Source: Bilabrum cf. latius
Lineage: Eukaryota; Bigyra: Bicosoecida; Bigyra; Bicosoecida
DNA: 64,000 nucleotides
Assembly: GCA_965178125.1 (NCBI GenBank)
Contig: OZ237746.1
Span: 868,001-932,000, forward strand
Direction of reading: 5' to 3'
The first letter of the stretch is position 1. The number at the start of each line of letters is the position of its first letter. The notes below the pieces were generated by a model that saw only the letters and a list, made by a program, of their open reading frames with translations, did no database searches and had not been told where the DNA came from. This document shows, piece after piece, positions 37,190 through 48,163 of the stretch. The translations under genes were made by a program, and so were the position numbers.

Positions 37190-37220
37190 GAGTCTAGACT
37201 CTAGACTCTAGACTCTAGAG
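37190..37220. repeat. 7-bp tandem repeat (TCTAGAC)n
   Basis: About four perfect copies, directly after the LINE 3' UTR. It is either a retrotransposon tail or a microsatellite. Confidence 0.7.
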
Positions 37221-37230
37221 TTGAGGACAC

Positions 37231-37440
37231 GCATGCTGTGGCGGATGGCAGTGAGGGCACGGATGCTGTGGCGGATGGCAGTGAGGGCACGAATACTGTG
37301 GCGGATGGCAGTGAGGGCACGAATACTGTGGCAGATGGCAGTGAGGGCACGGATGCTGTGGTGGATGGTAGTGAGGGCACGGATGCTGTGGCAGATGGCA
37401 GTGAGGGTACGGATGCTGTGGCAGATGGCAGTGAGGATCA
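37231..37440. repeat. 30-bp minisatellite, about 7 copies
   Basis: The unit is GGATGCTGTGGCGGATGGCA followed by GTGAGGGCAC. Copies differ by one to three substitutions (GGATGC/GAATAC, GCGG/GCAG/GTGG). The length is a multiple of three, and one frame would read DAVADGSEGT repeats, but no gene context supports translation. Confidence 0.85.
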
Positions 37441-38250
37441 GGATTGAAGCGACGGGGAGCATAGGTGAGCTGGAAGAGAGCCGGGCGCTGGCCGACTGGA
37501 GGCGGAGAGGAACAAGAGGGGGGCACCGGCACTGGCGACGATAGTGTGGTGTGAATAGGGAGAACACAACGGGAAGAAGGGGGCTCCAGGTGCCAGGCAC
37601 CAGGGAGACCCGAGTGGCACCTGCTGCGTGGCCAGCAGCGCGCAGAGGGCCAACAGGCTGGTGGATAGACGGAGCGCACGGCAGGTCGGCCAGGACCTGC
37701 ACGTGCAAGCTGAGTGGATAGAAGGTGGCGATCAGGGAGCAGCGCACACGGTCCCTAGGGCGGGGAACAGAAACAAGTAGCCATGTAGCGACGAGGCCAG
37801 CCGACGTGCGTTGGGAAAGTGGCATCCAAAGGATGTACATTCGTGGTATCAGAGGAATACCGCATTCATGGGGGCTGGTGAAGAACAGTCGTTCGGGGTG
37901 GAACTCCAGTGGGTCCGCGGGACCGGGGGCAGGAATTCTTCACTTTTCTTTTTGGTGGATGCCAACCAGTGGGGATTGCAGCAGCCGTGAAGATGAGCCA
38001 ACGGGTGTGGTTGAAGGAACAAATCTGATCTGTAGTCAAGGTTCAATGGCAGTGTCGGCATCCAGGGCACGCAGGCTGTGATCAGGTCCCGATTTGTTAT
38101 AATACGAAGGCATAATTAATCGGGGACGGGGTGAGCTGGCCCGCACCAGCCTCACCCAAGGGCTGCCCGCCTTGGCAGCCCCACACCATATTGATGCCAC
38201 TCGGACGGGAGGGGCGCCCGTCCGTTGTCCTCTCGCCATTCTGACTCATA
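37441..38250. other. No gene seen
   Basis: Moderately GC-rich sequence with only short overlapping frames on both strands. I see no conserved motif or repeat. Confidence 0.4.
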
Positions 38251-38739
38251 TCATGCCTTAGAGCTTCGTGTGTGCCTGCGTGAATCCATGGATGCTAAGG
38301 CCACGCCCACCACCCTGGTCAAGTGGTCCTTGCTCAGGTAGTACACGGCAGTCTCCAACGACTTCCAGTCGGCTTGCTTGCAGAGGTCCTCCACTGACAT
38401 ACCACCCACGGCGGCGAATGTTGCGCCCGTTCGCCTGCACGAGTGCATGGTGAAGAAATCCGTGATCTCTCTCGTGCCCGTGCAGTACGCCTCCATCATC
38501 CTCCTGATGGCTGTCGTCGATCTTGTTTGCCTGCTTTTTCTTTGGCGTCCGGATTCGCAGCGGTGCAGTCGGGCCCATTGGGATGAGCACTGCCTACGGT
38601 GTGTCCCTTGGAGCTGTTGTCTAGATGATGGGGCACGCTCCTTCCGGCTGCCCAGGTCGTGCAGCATCTTGTCCCTGCCCACCACCATCGCGTTGGCCGT
38701 GGTCCGGATGTGCCGGGGGATGGAGCTGCAGTACGTCCC
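38251..38739 (-). pseudogene. Tyrosine recombinase C-terminal fragment
   Basis: A leftward frame ending in TGA at 38251 encodes a tyrosine-recombinase catalytic end: the H-x-x-R box as FTMHSCRRTGATFAAVGG, then LCKQADWKSLETAVYYLS, where the W/H-type position and the nucleophilic Tyr are expected. This pattern fits eukaryotic YR transposons (Crypton, Ngaro/DIRS) better than phage enzymes. A TAA at 38740 interrupts the frame upstream. A second frame (to 38852) may continue the homology after a frameshift. The first catalytic Arg and the N-terminal domain are not identified, so I call it a decayed fragment. It could be an exon of a spliced gene. Confidence 0.5.
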
Positions 38740-38852
38740 TTAGGTGTGTCTCGACACGTGGATAAGATCGACTTGAGCATGGAGCCCTTGAGTTTGCCGC
38801 GCTCTATCCGCAGCACCGTATCCGGATTCCGGATAGGCAAGGATCCGGTCAA

Positions 38853-39320
38853 GATTCTTGGTCACCCCCGCAGTCGTGGTGCCGTTTTGGGGCGCGGTCT
38901 ATCGGATCAACAGTCTACCTACTAGACGACGCGAAGCAGCCCAAGGGAAGTGCCTCGGGAGCACAAACCATGACCCGAACGACTCGGAATCAGTCGGGCC
39001 TGATCCCAAGTCTTACCGACACCTGGCCAGGGGTCCTGCCATTTAAGGTCTCAAGTGCCAAAATCGGTAACTGGTACTTAACTGGTAACCAGTTAAGGTC
39101 TGAAAATGCGTGAAAATTTTACCAGTTACCGTTCAAATTTCAAAAAAATCTTCTAGGCTCCTGCGAGCTCACATTCACGCACAAAACAACCCCAAGGTGG
39201 CTATACTGGGCGTTCATGGCCAGACCATGCCTCCCACGGGCTACAAGACGTGTAAAGGCGGCTCAGCCCAGCTGTGCTAGCCCGTCAACGACTCGACGCA
39301 GTATGGGGTAAGTAGTATAT
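38853..39320. other. Transition from GC-rich to AT-rich sequence
   Basis: No gene seen. A small palindromic cluster lies at about 39068-39130 (TAACTGGTAACCAGTTA and further copies of CCAGTTAC/GTAACTGG). Confidence 0.5.
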
Positions 39321-39371
39321 AAAGTGATATTGTGTACCTCAATCAAAGATTGAGCTACACAATATCACTTT
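39321..39371. repeat. Near-perfect hairpin
   Basis: Arms AAGTGATATTGTGT and ACACAATATCACTT, plus inner arms CTCAATC/GATTGAG around an AAA loop. The stem is about 21 pairs with one 2-base mismatch. It could be a transposon end, a small-RNA precursor or a terminator; nothing adjacent decides. Confidence 0.75.
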
Positions 39372-39977
39372 TCCCCCAGCTAATACTGGACATTTCTTCA
39401 ATATTTCTTTAGGTTTTGGTTTTCCGTGAATATATCTAAAATTTTCAAATCAATTTTTAAGAATTCCCAAGAATTCCCGATGCCCCCTACAAATACTGGA
39501 CTTCTCCGTTCAATTTTTCATAGAATGTCATTTTCATGAATATATCTAACTTTTTCACACTTTCTCCCAGCATATGAGTTTTGAGGTAGCAGGTTCACGC
39601 TTTTAAAGGGTTTTACTGGACGATTTCCCACGAACCCGAAAAAGGGGTAGGGCTGAACGGCTCAAATCCACTCCAAAAATTCCTCAAAATCCATGGTCAT
39701 CGGCGTTGTATCGCAAAACCCTTAGTTGGATAAACAGGGGGTTTTCCAAACTTTTCCAACGATTTCCCCTACTTTTCCCAGATAAGGGCAAATCCGCTGG
39801 AAATCCTTAGTAGGGCTTACAAGGCCTTCCTGATATTTTCCAATCAATTTTTAAGGATTAACAAGGGTGTGTATTCGTTTTCTCGGTGGATTGGAAAAGT
39901 CCCCAAGATGCTCGGGCTTTGCCCTCCGCTCTTTTGATATCTTTTTCAAAGATTAAAATTGAGAGATTTGGTCGGTC
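39372..39977. other. AT-rich remnant, probably decayed PLV DNA
   Basis: No frame survives. Two diverged copies of a unit of about 109 bases start with AATACTGGAC at 39384 and 39493 and share a GAATATATCTAA block; a third TACTGGAC occurs at 39617. The last 85 bases (from 39893, GGAAAAGTCCCC to GAGAGATTTGGTCGGTC) match the internal repeats of the PLV-terminus array at 43684-44194, with an extra 48-base stretch. Confidence 0.55.
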
Positions 39978-39987
39978 GAATAAAGGA

Positions 39988-42900
39988 ATGATAAATATAT
40001 GTGATTCAAACTACACGCTACCCAGGCTAAGAAGTCACCCGAAGGCTACTTCGACCGGGAGGAAACATCTCACTGACCAGCTCAAGCCATGGGGGCTGCC
40101 AGCTGTGCTGCTTCTCCGTGGAGGTTCTGCACATCTGGAGCTCCCACCACAAGTGCTGGGGGATGTATAAGACCGGCATGGTCAGGGTCAAGGCCATCTA
40201 CCTCGTCCCCAGCGCCTCCAACCCCTTCAGCTGGTAGCACTCCTGCCGGGTTCGCAGCCTGCACTACCTACGCTTGTGCTGCCGCTTGCGCCGCCTCGGG
40301 GGCCACAGCTCCTGCTGGACCCGCTCCCTGCACCACTCTCGCTTCCCGTAGCCCTGACATGTTCCGCAACTTAAGGTTGAATTGAATCGTGCGGCATGCG
40401 CTCAGCATGGAAACTCCTTTGGCGATCACTCGCGCCCAGATCCTGACCTGGGCCTCCACCGACCTGCTGCGGGCCACCCCCAGCCTCTTGCGTCGGATTC
40501 GGGCCAACAGGCGTAGCAGTCCGCGTGCCCCGTTGCCCAAGCGTCCTGTCGCCAGGACAACAAAGTCCTGGAAAACGACCTGGTTCCTGTTCTTGATGGA
40601 CTTGACCCTCTCCGTGGCCGTTCCGGGTGCCATTCGCCCTCCCATCAGCCGATGGGGAGGGATGGGCTCATTGATCTCTCGCCACTTCCTCCCGGCTGCT
40701 CGTGCTCCCGCTGCTTCGTCCTGATGATCCGACCCCACTGGTTTACTGGGAAAGTGCCTGTCCCCATTATCCGTCCGCCTATTGATCTGAGACAGTCCGC
40801 ACTTGGCATGCGGGTCCGCAGTTGTCACGTCAACATAGATTGGCTTCGCACCCTCTCTCGGGATGATGATGTCCATCGAGTAGTTCCCTTCCTCATTGTA
40901 CACCCCTCTGATCTCCTTCAGTGCCTCTCGTCCGGTCGCCTCCTGTGCGATTTTCAGAAGTCTCCGCTCCACATGATAGTGCAACCCTGTCATCCTCCTC
41001 TTGTCGTCCTCCCTGATCAGCCGATCTCCGCAGTAGCTCAAGTGAGCACACTGGTGCAGGTAGCCTTCTGCTCGGGCGCACCCGGGCATCGGGCACCTCT
41101 CTGCCATCTCCGCCTCAAAGTCACATGTCCCGTTCTCCTTTTTCAGGCGCTACTGCACCTCCAGTGTAGGCCTACTGGATGGGTTGGGGACTCCCATGCG
41201 TCTACACATCTCAAACCTGAACCCATCGTTAGGGGGCACGTGTCCCTCCTGCACCGCCGATTTCGCTGTGTACGTCGTCCGTAAAATCTCGGCTGCATCT
41301 GCCGATCGGGTGTTGTGGATGATCGTCCTTATCTCCTGCATCACTTCCCGGGCCCTGTCCGCCCACTCTTGGTCATCTCCCATGAGGCGTTCCAAAAATC
41401 CACTGATCCGCCGATACGGGTGCACTGCGAATATCTGCGAATCCGCTCTGGCTGCTGCCGCTCCAAACAGACTCTGATGGTTCCCGCCGAACTTCGGGGG
41501 CTTCTCCCCTGCCTGACGTGCTCGCATCCCCGTGAAGGACTTGAGCCCCTTCGCCTCCTGCACCCAGGGTGCGGGGTTGTGAGCTGACCTCTTCCGAACC
41601 GACATCGGGTCCATTGGTTGAACGTTGATGAACACTCCCTCTGCCTTCTTGACCTTCACCACCTCAATGCGGTTGGGTGTCTCAAGCTCGTTATCCTTGC
41701 ACTTCACCCTCGCCTCCAATGCTGCTCTGACACTCGGTATCGCCCTCATAGCCTGGAACCGTACCGGATCCCAAACCTTCTTCATGAACTGCGGTAGGCT
41801 CGCGTGCGGGACAGGCTGGTGCTTGCACACGTACTTGTCCAGCGTGAGCGGATCCTCCTTCTCCGCCGTGATCAACCCCCGCAATTGGTCCGTTACCCAG
41901 CGGACCGCCCAGTCAGCCAGCACCAACGGGGACTCACTCTGCACTCCAAACGCGTCTGTTCTCCCATTTACGGGTCCTGGCACTGTGTCTACCACTGCGC
42001 TCAGCCCGTCCATGAAATCCAGGTTGTACTCCTTCGCCAGCCCAACCAAACCTGGCACCACGTCAAGGGCCATGCCAGCAAACCGTGCCACCATCGGGAG
42101 CTTGTTGGGGATAAGCGCCAACCCTGCTCCTCCCTGAGCTAGAGGTGCCTTGCGCTAATGTCTCGTGATCTCCGCGCGCAACATGTCTCCGTTCATCCCG
42201 TAGATCCGGGAGTCGAAGCGAGTGACGGTGTCCGCGAACACCACCTCGAGTCGTTCCAGCCTCTTCATCTTGCCTCCCTCCTGCATCCCTAGCAAACTGC
42301 CTGATCTCCACAGGTGTTCCCACATGGGCTGTATGCATGACCTGTAGATGGCGACCGCCACCGAGGGCTGCAGCTGAATCACCCTCGCGATAAGATCCGC
42401 CGTGTTCTCGATCCTTTTCTCCACAAAGGCCTCGGTGAAGCCTCTGGTGCGAGCCACAGGGATGCCAGCCACCACCATACCCTCTGTCTGCACCTTGCCG
42501 TCGAGTCTCCCTCCTGCTGCATCAATCTGCAGAGCCAACGTCGTCGCGGGGTCTGGTGAGTAGTACTCCGTCTTGGTGGGCTGCAGCTGAAAGTTGTCTT
42601 TCGCCACCTCCTTCGCGAGTGTTGCCATACACGCCGCCACTACTTCCTTCGTCCCCAGCAAGAAGGCGTCGTCTGCGATGCACAGTATCGTGCACAGCGG
42701 GTGCGCTGCCCTTGTTGCCTTCAGTGCCCTATTGAACCCCAGGCAGAACAGGGCGGGACTAAGGGGCGAGCCCTGCACCACACCCTGCCTGTTCTTCAAA
42801 ATCCCAATCTTGCCGTCCGAACCCACGATTCCAGCGATGCCAGCTGACCTGAACATCGCCGCTACGAGTGGCAGTGCCTCGGACTTGTTCTGCCGCAGAG

Positions 42901-43683
42901 CCGCCATGATCGTCTGCCTCTCAATCGACCCGAATGCCACCTTCATGTCTGCATGTGCCGCCACATGCTGCGGGTGAGCGCTAAGGTACACTCTAACATA
43001 AAACGCAATAGCATCAGCCCCGCATGGTAACCCTCCCCCAAACTGCTCCGGTTTGCACGTCTCCTCCACTGCCGGTACCACCCCCTTCAGTACATACTTC
43101 AGGAGCGGCAGTAGCATGTTCGAACCCATCCCTAGGGCACGAGGTTCCACTTTTCCCGGCTTCTCGATGCCAATCCCCCTACCCAGGATAAGGAAATCCC
43201 GAGCCAGCGGAGGTACCCAACCGGATCCAACGGTCCTGTACAGTGCCATCATCTGGTCCGGTGCCTTCTCCGTGAACTTCGCCACTGCTTCCCTTGAGAT
43301 CCCCAGAAGGTCCACCCCCCTGTTCTGTTTGAATTGCTGGGTGCTGGGGATCGATTTACCCTTGCTGTCCACCTGCATCATCCCTTGGATGTCCAGGGGC
43401 GAGTCCAGATCCCGCACCTCGTCATCTTGCACTGGGCCCATCTTGCCCGAGTGCTCATCAACCAGCTGACTCTGCAGCTCCGCCTGGAGGATCGCCATGG
43501 GCTTCGCCGCAACTCCATGTCCCCCCAGCTTGGATAAGGCAGACTTGTGCTTCCCTTTCCTGGCCATCTGCTCGGCACATCGAACATCCTCCTCCGAGCT
43601 GTCCGGTAGAATCACCCCTGGGTGAATTGCCTGGATGCGCTCGATTGCCCTGTCCTCATACACCCACGTGGCATCTCTGCCTT
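39988..43683 (-). mobile_element. LINE with restriction-like endonuclease, inserted in a PLV end
   Basis: This is a leftward non-LTR element flanked by the 10-bp direct repeat GAATAAAGGA (39978-39987 and 43684-43693). Removing the element and one repeat copy joins GAGAGATTTGGTCGGTC to GAATAAAGGAGACTATGAAA. This matches the uninterrupted array copy at 44161-44210 (GAGAGATTTGACAGGTC then AATTATAAGAGAC) base for base apart from a few substitutions. The insertion is therefore a true target-primed event. The 3' end is AT-rich without a long poly-A. The open frame reaches the 5' junction, so the copy may be 5'-truncated. Confidence 0.8.
40082..43681 (-). CDS. LINE polyprotein: reverse transcriptase + RLE-type endonuclease
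   Basis: The frame is open to the 5' junction of the element (no ATG needed in a truncated copy), passes TAGs at 42155, 41150 and 40268 and ends in TGA at 40082-40084, about 1199 codons. RT motifs, in order: HADMKVAFGSI (A), GVVQGSPLSPALFCLGFN (B), CIADDAFLLG (C, catalytic ADD) and NFQLQPTKTEYYS (D). Near residue 860 a Cys/His cluster (RCPMPGC, HQCAHLSYC) is followed by SMDIIIP and PIYVDVTTADP, the D..(x)n..D-x-T pattern of restriction-like endonucleases in R2/CRE-type elements. That domain nicks the target for reverse transcription. The C-terminal 60 residues after the third TAG are Ala/Gly-rich. The frame has no TAA or TGA, so the element looks young. Confidence 0.8.
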
Positions 43684-44194
43684 GAATAAAGGAGACTATG
43701 AAAGAATAAATAAATTTTCCTATTAAAAATATATGTTGTAATTCCTATGATGATACCATAAAAATTAAAAGGAAAATAAAAATTAATTAGTAATTGTATT
43801 TTAAGTCCCTTTGGAAAAGTCCCCCAAAAATTGAGAGATTTGACAGGTCAATTATAAGAGACTATGAAAGAATAAATAAAATTTTCCAATTAAAATATAT
43901 GTTGTAACTCCTATGATAACACCATAAAAATTAAAAGGAAAATAAAAAAACAAATTATAATTGTTTTCTAACTCCCCAATTAAAAACACAAAAATTGATT
44001 GAAAATTTTGGACAATATAGGATACAAAGAAATATTAAAATTAAGTTCCCAATTAAAATTAAATGTTGTAATTCCAATGATGATACCATAAAAATTAAAA
44101 AAGGAAATGAAAAATCAATTAGTAATTGTATTTTAAGTTCCTTTGGAAAAGTCCCCCAAAAATTGAGAGATTTGACAGGTCAATTATAAGAGAC
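43684..44194. repeat. Array of older PLV terminal sequences
   Basis: Two head-to-tail units precede the intact element: 43693-43856 and 43857-44189, each starting GAGACTATGAAAGAATAAAT and ending near GAGAGATTTGACAGGTCAAT. The second contains a further internal copy (AATGTTGTAATTCCAATGAT at about 44062). They are diverged from each other and from the TIR of the intact PLV. Confidence 0.75.
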
Positions 44195-44334
44195 TTAGAA
44201 AGAATAAATAAAATTTTCCAATTAAAATTTAATGTTGTAATTCCCATGATGACACCATAAAAATCAATCTATTAGTTGATTGGTCGGTATCCAACTGTTA
44301 TGCGAAGCATCATACCCCACCCATTTCACAAAAC
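44195..44334 (+). repeat. PLV left terminal inverted repeat
   Basis: It starts TTAGAAAGAATAAATAAAAT and matches the reverse complement of 63569-63708 essentially without differences. Its inner part contains the last 24 bases of the polB coding strand, including the stop. Confidence 0.9.
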
Positions 44335-47300
44335 GAATTTATTCTGTAGTGTCCGTGCGCAAGAGTAGAATATCCATCATCCAATACATACCTTTTATCA
44401 TCGTGTGCGGACAAACCGGTTTTCGTGCTACAAATGGTATGAATACTATGGTCAAATGAGCGAATACTTGTTTGTTTTACTGAATGTTTTTCACCAAACA
44501 AGGCGTCCCTGTATTGGTCAAACCTCAAATCTCGGATATGCTATTTCTAAATTCCTTTCGCTGTTGCTTTTGCTTTTCCACCCATATTTAAGCAATACAT
44601 TTTACTGCGTAGTCCAATGAATTCTTCAATCTAATTATCACCCGTTTCGTCCTTGAAAGCTCCAACAACCTTTTTAAGTGTTAAATCCTTCATTTGAGTA
44701 CCGCTCAAAGAATATAACCTTGAATACGCACTAAAATCAAATAATCCCTCTTTTCCCGTAACGCCCTTGATATCCCCTTTCATTGCCTTCATATCCTAGT
44801 AAAAATCCTTAGTCGTGATGTGATAACATAGACTATCTGTGTCGGTAAATAACAATTTAGACTTTCCCCCATATTCCTTTTTCATCACGTTGTAGTGGAA
44901 ATCATACATAAGCGTCTTGGAAATGTCAAGAATACACATACCAATAATAATAGGTTTATTGAAGAGTATCATAGTCTTTCCCATTTCTATCTGACATAAT
45001 TTTTCACTAATAATAGTGGCATTCTTGAAGTTGGGTTTTCTCACTGCTTTTATCAATTGTGTTTCACTGGTAATCATACGGAAATTCCTATAGTTCTAAA
45101 CATCTTCCATAGTTTTCCCAAACACGGAATTATTCATCAGCTTGTAATAATCCTTTTCAAAATCACTTTTAGCGTGTAGACGCTTGTTGCTATTGAATTC
45201 AATATATTTCCTCAGGAAATCTTCCTATTGAAACTCTAATACACGGTGGATTTTAGTAATTTTAATTCCCAAAGACGCATACAACTATAGGTTTTTGATA
45301 TGACAAATATATTTCTTTCCCCCATACAAGTTAGGTGTAAGCTTTTTGAAATCGCTATGTTTCAAATTGTTCTTTTCCATCATTTTCCCAATGTAAGGGG
45401 AAGGTTTGAAACTCGCTTTTTCCGGACACAGGGGGTATTCATTATGAGCGTCGTGTATTTCCTATGGATAATCATAGTCAAACTCTACAATACAACCCTT
45501 TTCCCCTTCAACGTCATATTTTAATAATTCGTCCAAAGACTTTTCCACCCACTCAAATTTTCCAATTGGTAGTTTCTACATCATAGCCCAGCCATATAGA
45601 TTGTTCGCATCCAAATAGGAAATGTATGAAGTTTCCTAAGATTTATCATAACCGGAAATATAAGGGTTATTGGCTTTCGCATACCGATGGGTAATCATAG
45701 AAATCCCCCCTCGCATTCCCTACTAAACCATAGTCAACATATCTCGCTATTCTTTATTAAATAATTCAATCTCAACTCCAGTATATTTTAGCATACAATT
45801 CCACGATAAACCAGGTGATGTAGAAAATCGCAAGGCTTCCACCCCAAAATCCCGCCACACGTTCTCTCGGTGTTTCTCAAAGATGTCCGCCAACAATAAC
45901 ACATCTACTTTTAAGTAGAGTTTAACATAGTCGTCGAAGGTTTTACAATTGAATGTTTTCCACATGTCTTGAGCGTAATCATAGTTTTCCTATGTAATCC
46001 CAGAGTTGGATAATCCACTGTAAAAATCATCTTTAGAAGGCAACTTAGAAGTCCTTAGTTTTGTAATATTATCATACCATTCATAAGGAAAAACTCCTTT
46101 CTTCTTCACCATAAAGGACTTATCACCATACATCTTATTAATGATTTTGAAATCATTTGTATGAAGTGATTTACCCAACCTATCTAAAGAAGAAGACAAG
46201 TGCTAATATGTATCAATAAAACGCAAATTCTTAAAGGTTAGAGTAGTAAACTTCTCACTATTCTTAGCAATGACAGAAAGTGTATCGCTTGCTTTGGAAA
46301 GGTTGGAAATTGCTTTCGTAATAAACTGTCCATCATAGGCGGAAAAATTATGAAAGCAAACCACATATTCATTTTCCTTATCCTTTGTCAAGAATTCAAT
46401 AAATTGTTCCACGCAATCTTTTTCCTCAAATACCTTATATGATTTACGAAATGTATCATACATTCCAAGGTGGGTAGCAACGTGGACATTCTCAACACTT
46501 GTTTTATCACCTCTACGGGTTTTCTTGGGAACTAAACAGGCTTCAATATCCGCATACACTACGTAGGAATGTTTGGTTTCAATCTACTATCTTCTTTTTT
46601 TACCAATAGAACAATAACTGATTATACTATCCTCGTTTTCTGGAAGAACTTTTTTCGCATACGGAGCAACAGAATATTCATTACACCTATTTTTTTTGGA
46701 ATGTTCCAAAAATGATTTCTTCAATCTAAAACTCTATAGGCACTTCTAACACAAGTAGATGGTCTATTTATTCTTATAGAAGGCATTAATATTCTTAATT
46801 AAAGCAAAATGTTGTTTTCCATCTTCTTCCAACAATAGAAGGGAAATGATGTGCTTAACTTTTCCTCTGTTACAAGGTGGGGAAGCCCGATGAAGACACT
46901 TCTCTCCATCCACAAAGGTGTAAATATCCAAGGCAAAGTCGTTCAGCTTTTCCAGTGTTTGGTAATTCTCTTCTGTATCTTGGAATGGAAATTTGATATT
47001 TCCATAGAGAATAGGAAAAATTCCTGAGTTGTATTCACTATTTTCTAAGGTATAGCTCGTTGGTCTATCTCTGTTTTTCTTCGGAAGATTAAAGTATCCA
47101 CGCAAAGCGTATTTCATACAAAGCTCATCTTTATTTTTCACGTTAATAATACATTTTTTTACCGCTAATTCTTTGGGTGTTGGGATATAACTACCAACAG
47201 ACATAGGGTTATATCTAAATGGTTTTAAATAAGACCGTTTTACTTCAATAACGCGCCAACCTGAGCCCTCCGTGGTAAAGATTTCCAAAGCCTTCTAAAG

Positions 47301-48017
47301 CGTAGTAAATAATTCATTTAGTGATAGATTAATGTTGTTTTGAGTAGCAATTACATTTGTAGAGTGTAATCTAAATTCCTATCGTTTCTTGTCTGTAATC
47401 CTTTCCATAAGAGCAATCACGTCCAATTTTACTTTCCAAGACTTGGATTTCTCAGTGAGTTCCTCCAAAGTTTTCTTAAGGTCTGGTTTGATGACAAACA
47501 AATAACCTACAAGGTCTGGTAGTGGTTCTGTCGTATCAATCACGTATTCATTTGTTTCTTTACCAAATTTCGTAGCTTTCCTCATATCCACCTCAATATC
47601 TTCCTTGATATTGCTTGTATCAACGTTGGAAAGCGTATCTGTTTGTTCCAGTTCATAATAAGTCTTTTCCAAGATTTCTGTTTTGCTTCTAAGTGATGGG
47701 ATTTCATTTCCAAGCGCTCTGTATCGTTTCAAAGCCGCCACTAAATCTTTTCTGGGAAGTCTCTTCTACAGAGTATTAATCTGCTCATACCACTCATTTA
47801 CGTTCTTCTTGGATTTCAAAGACACTGGGATAAAATATCCTTCCTATTTCATCTTAGAAAGTGCTAATTGTTTTTCCTTGAAGGTGGGCTCTGGGCTTTC
47901 CGCCGTTTCCTCCTTTTCCTCAACGAGTTCGTTTTCCAATTCTTTCTCGATAAGTTGTTGTTCAATCTTTTCCTGAAGGCTTTTCAACTATTCTGGCGTC
48001 AATTTTGAGATGTCCAT
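44310..48017 (-). CDS. polB: PLV DNA polymerase B (protein-primed family)
   Basis: ATG at 48017 to TGA at 44310-44312, 1235 residues, with more than 20 in-frame TAGs. After a Lys/Glu-rich N-terminal region come a GSGWRVIEVKRS segment and a CxxC...H zinc-finger-like motif typical of Polinton polymerases. The exonuclease has YADIEA near residue 488, FHNFSAYDGQFI and FIDTY-Gln-HLSSSLDRL. The polymerase has YLDANNLYGWAM (motif A, about 799), NNSVFGKTME (motif B, about 962) and LFTDTDSL (motif C, about 1057), followed by EFIGLRSKMYC. Several TAGs fall where Polinton polymerases carry Gln: the site before KLP after GWAM, the NL-Gln-LY site and the FID..Gln site. It replicates the element from its inverted repeats. 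The last codons lie inside the terminal repeat. Confidence 0.93.
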
Positions 48018-48163
48018 TTTGATGTTATACTATAGTGTGAGATAATACTTAAGCCACGGATGACGTGAGCCAGCCATCAATTTTTCATATCAAAAGGGGT
48101 TTAAAACAAACATTAATTATATAATAATAAACGATGAAAACTCCATAGTTTATAAGTAAGTAT
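48018..48163. promoter_or_regulatory. Divergent promoter region, polB / small ORF
   Basis: AT-rich spacer. Upstream of polB the sequence ACTATAGTATAAC precedes the ATG by about 10 bases, the TATAGTATA-type motif seen before other genes of this element. On the other side TATAAGTAAGTAT precedes the ATG at 48164. Confidence 0.45.

Larger units (their letters stand above)
34963..37220 (+). mobile_element. 5'-truncated non-LTR retrotransposon copy
   Basis: It comprises the RT frame, about 260 bases of 3' UTR and a terminal run of a 7-bp unit (GACTCTA/TCTAGAC, 37190-37220) that may be the element's 3' tail. The left boundary is where the RT frame meets unrelated sequence near 34963. No clear target-site duplication was found. 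Confidence 0.5.

Noticed and set aside
38496-38852. Alternative frame overlapping the tyrosine recombinase as its own gene
   Set aside because: Only its upstream 40 residues look protein-like. The rest is the recombinase read out of frame, better explained by a frameshift or splice.
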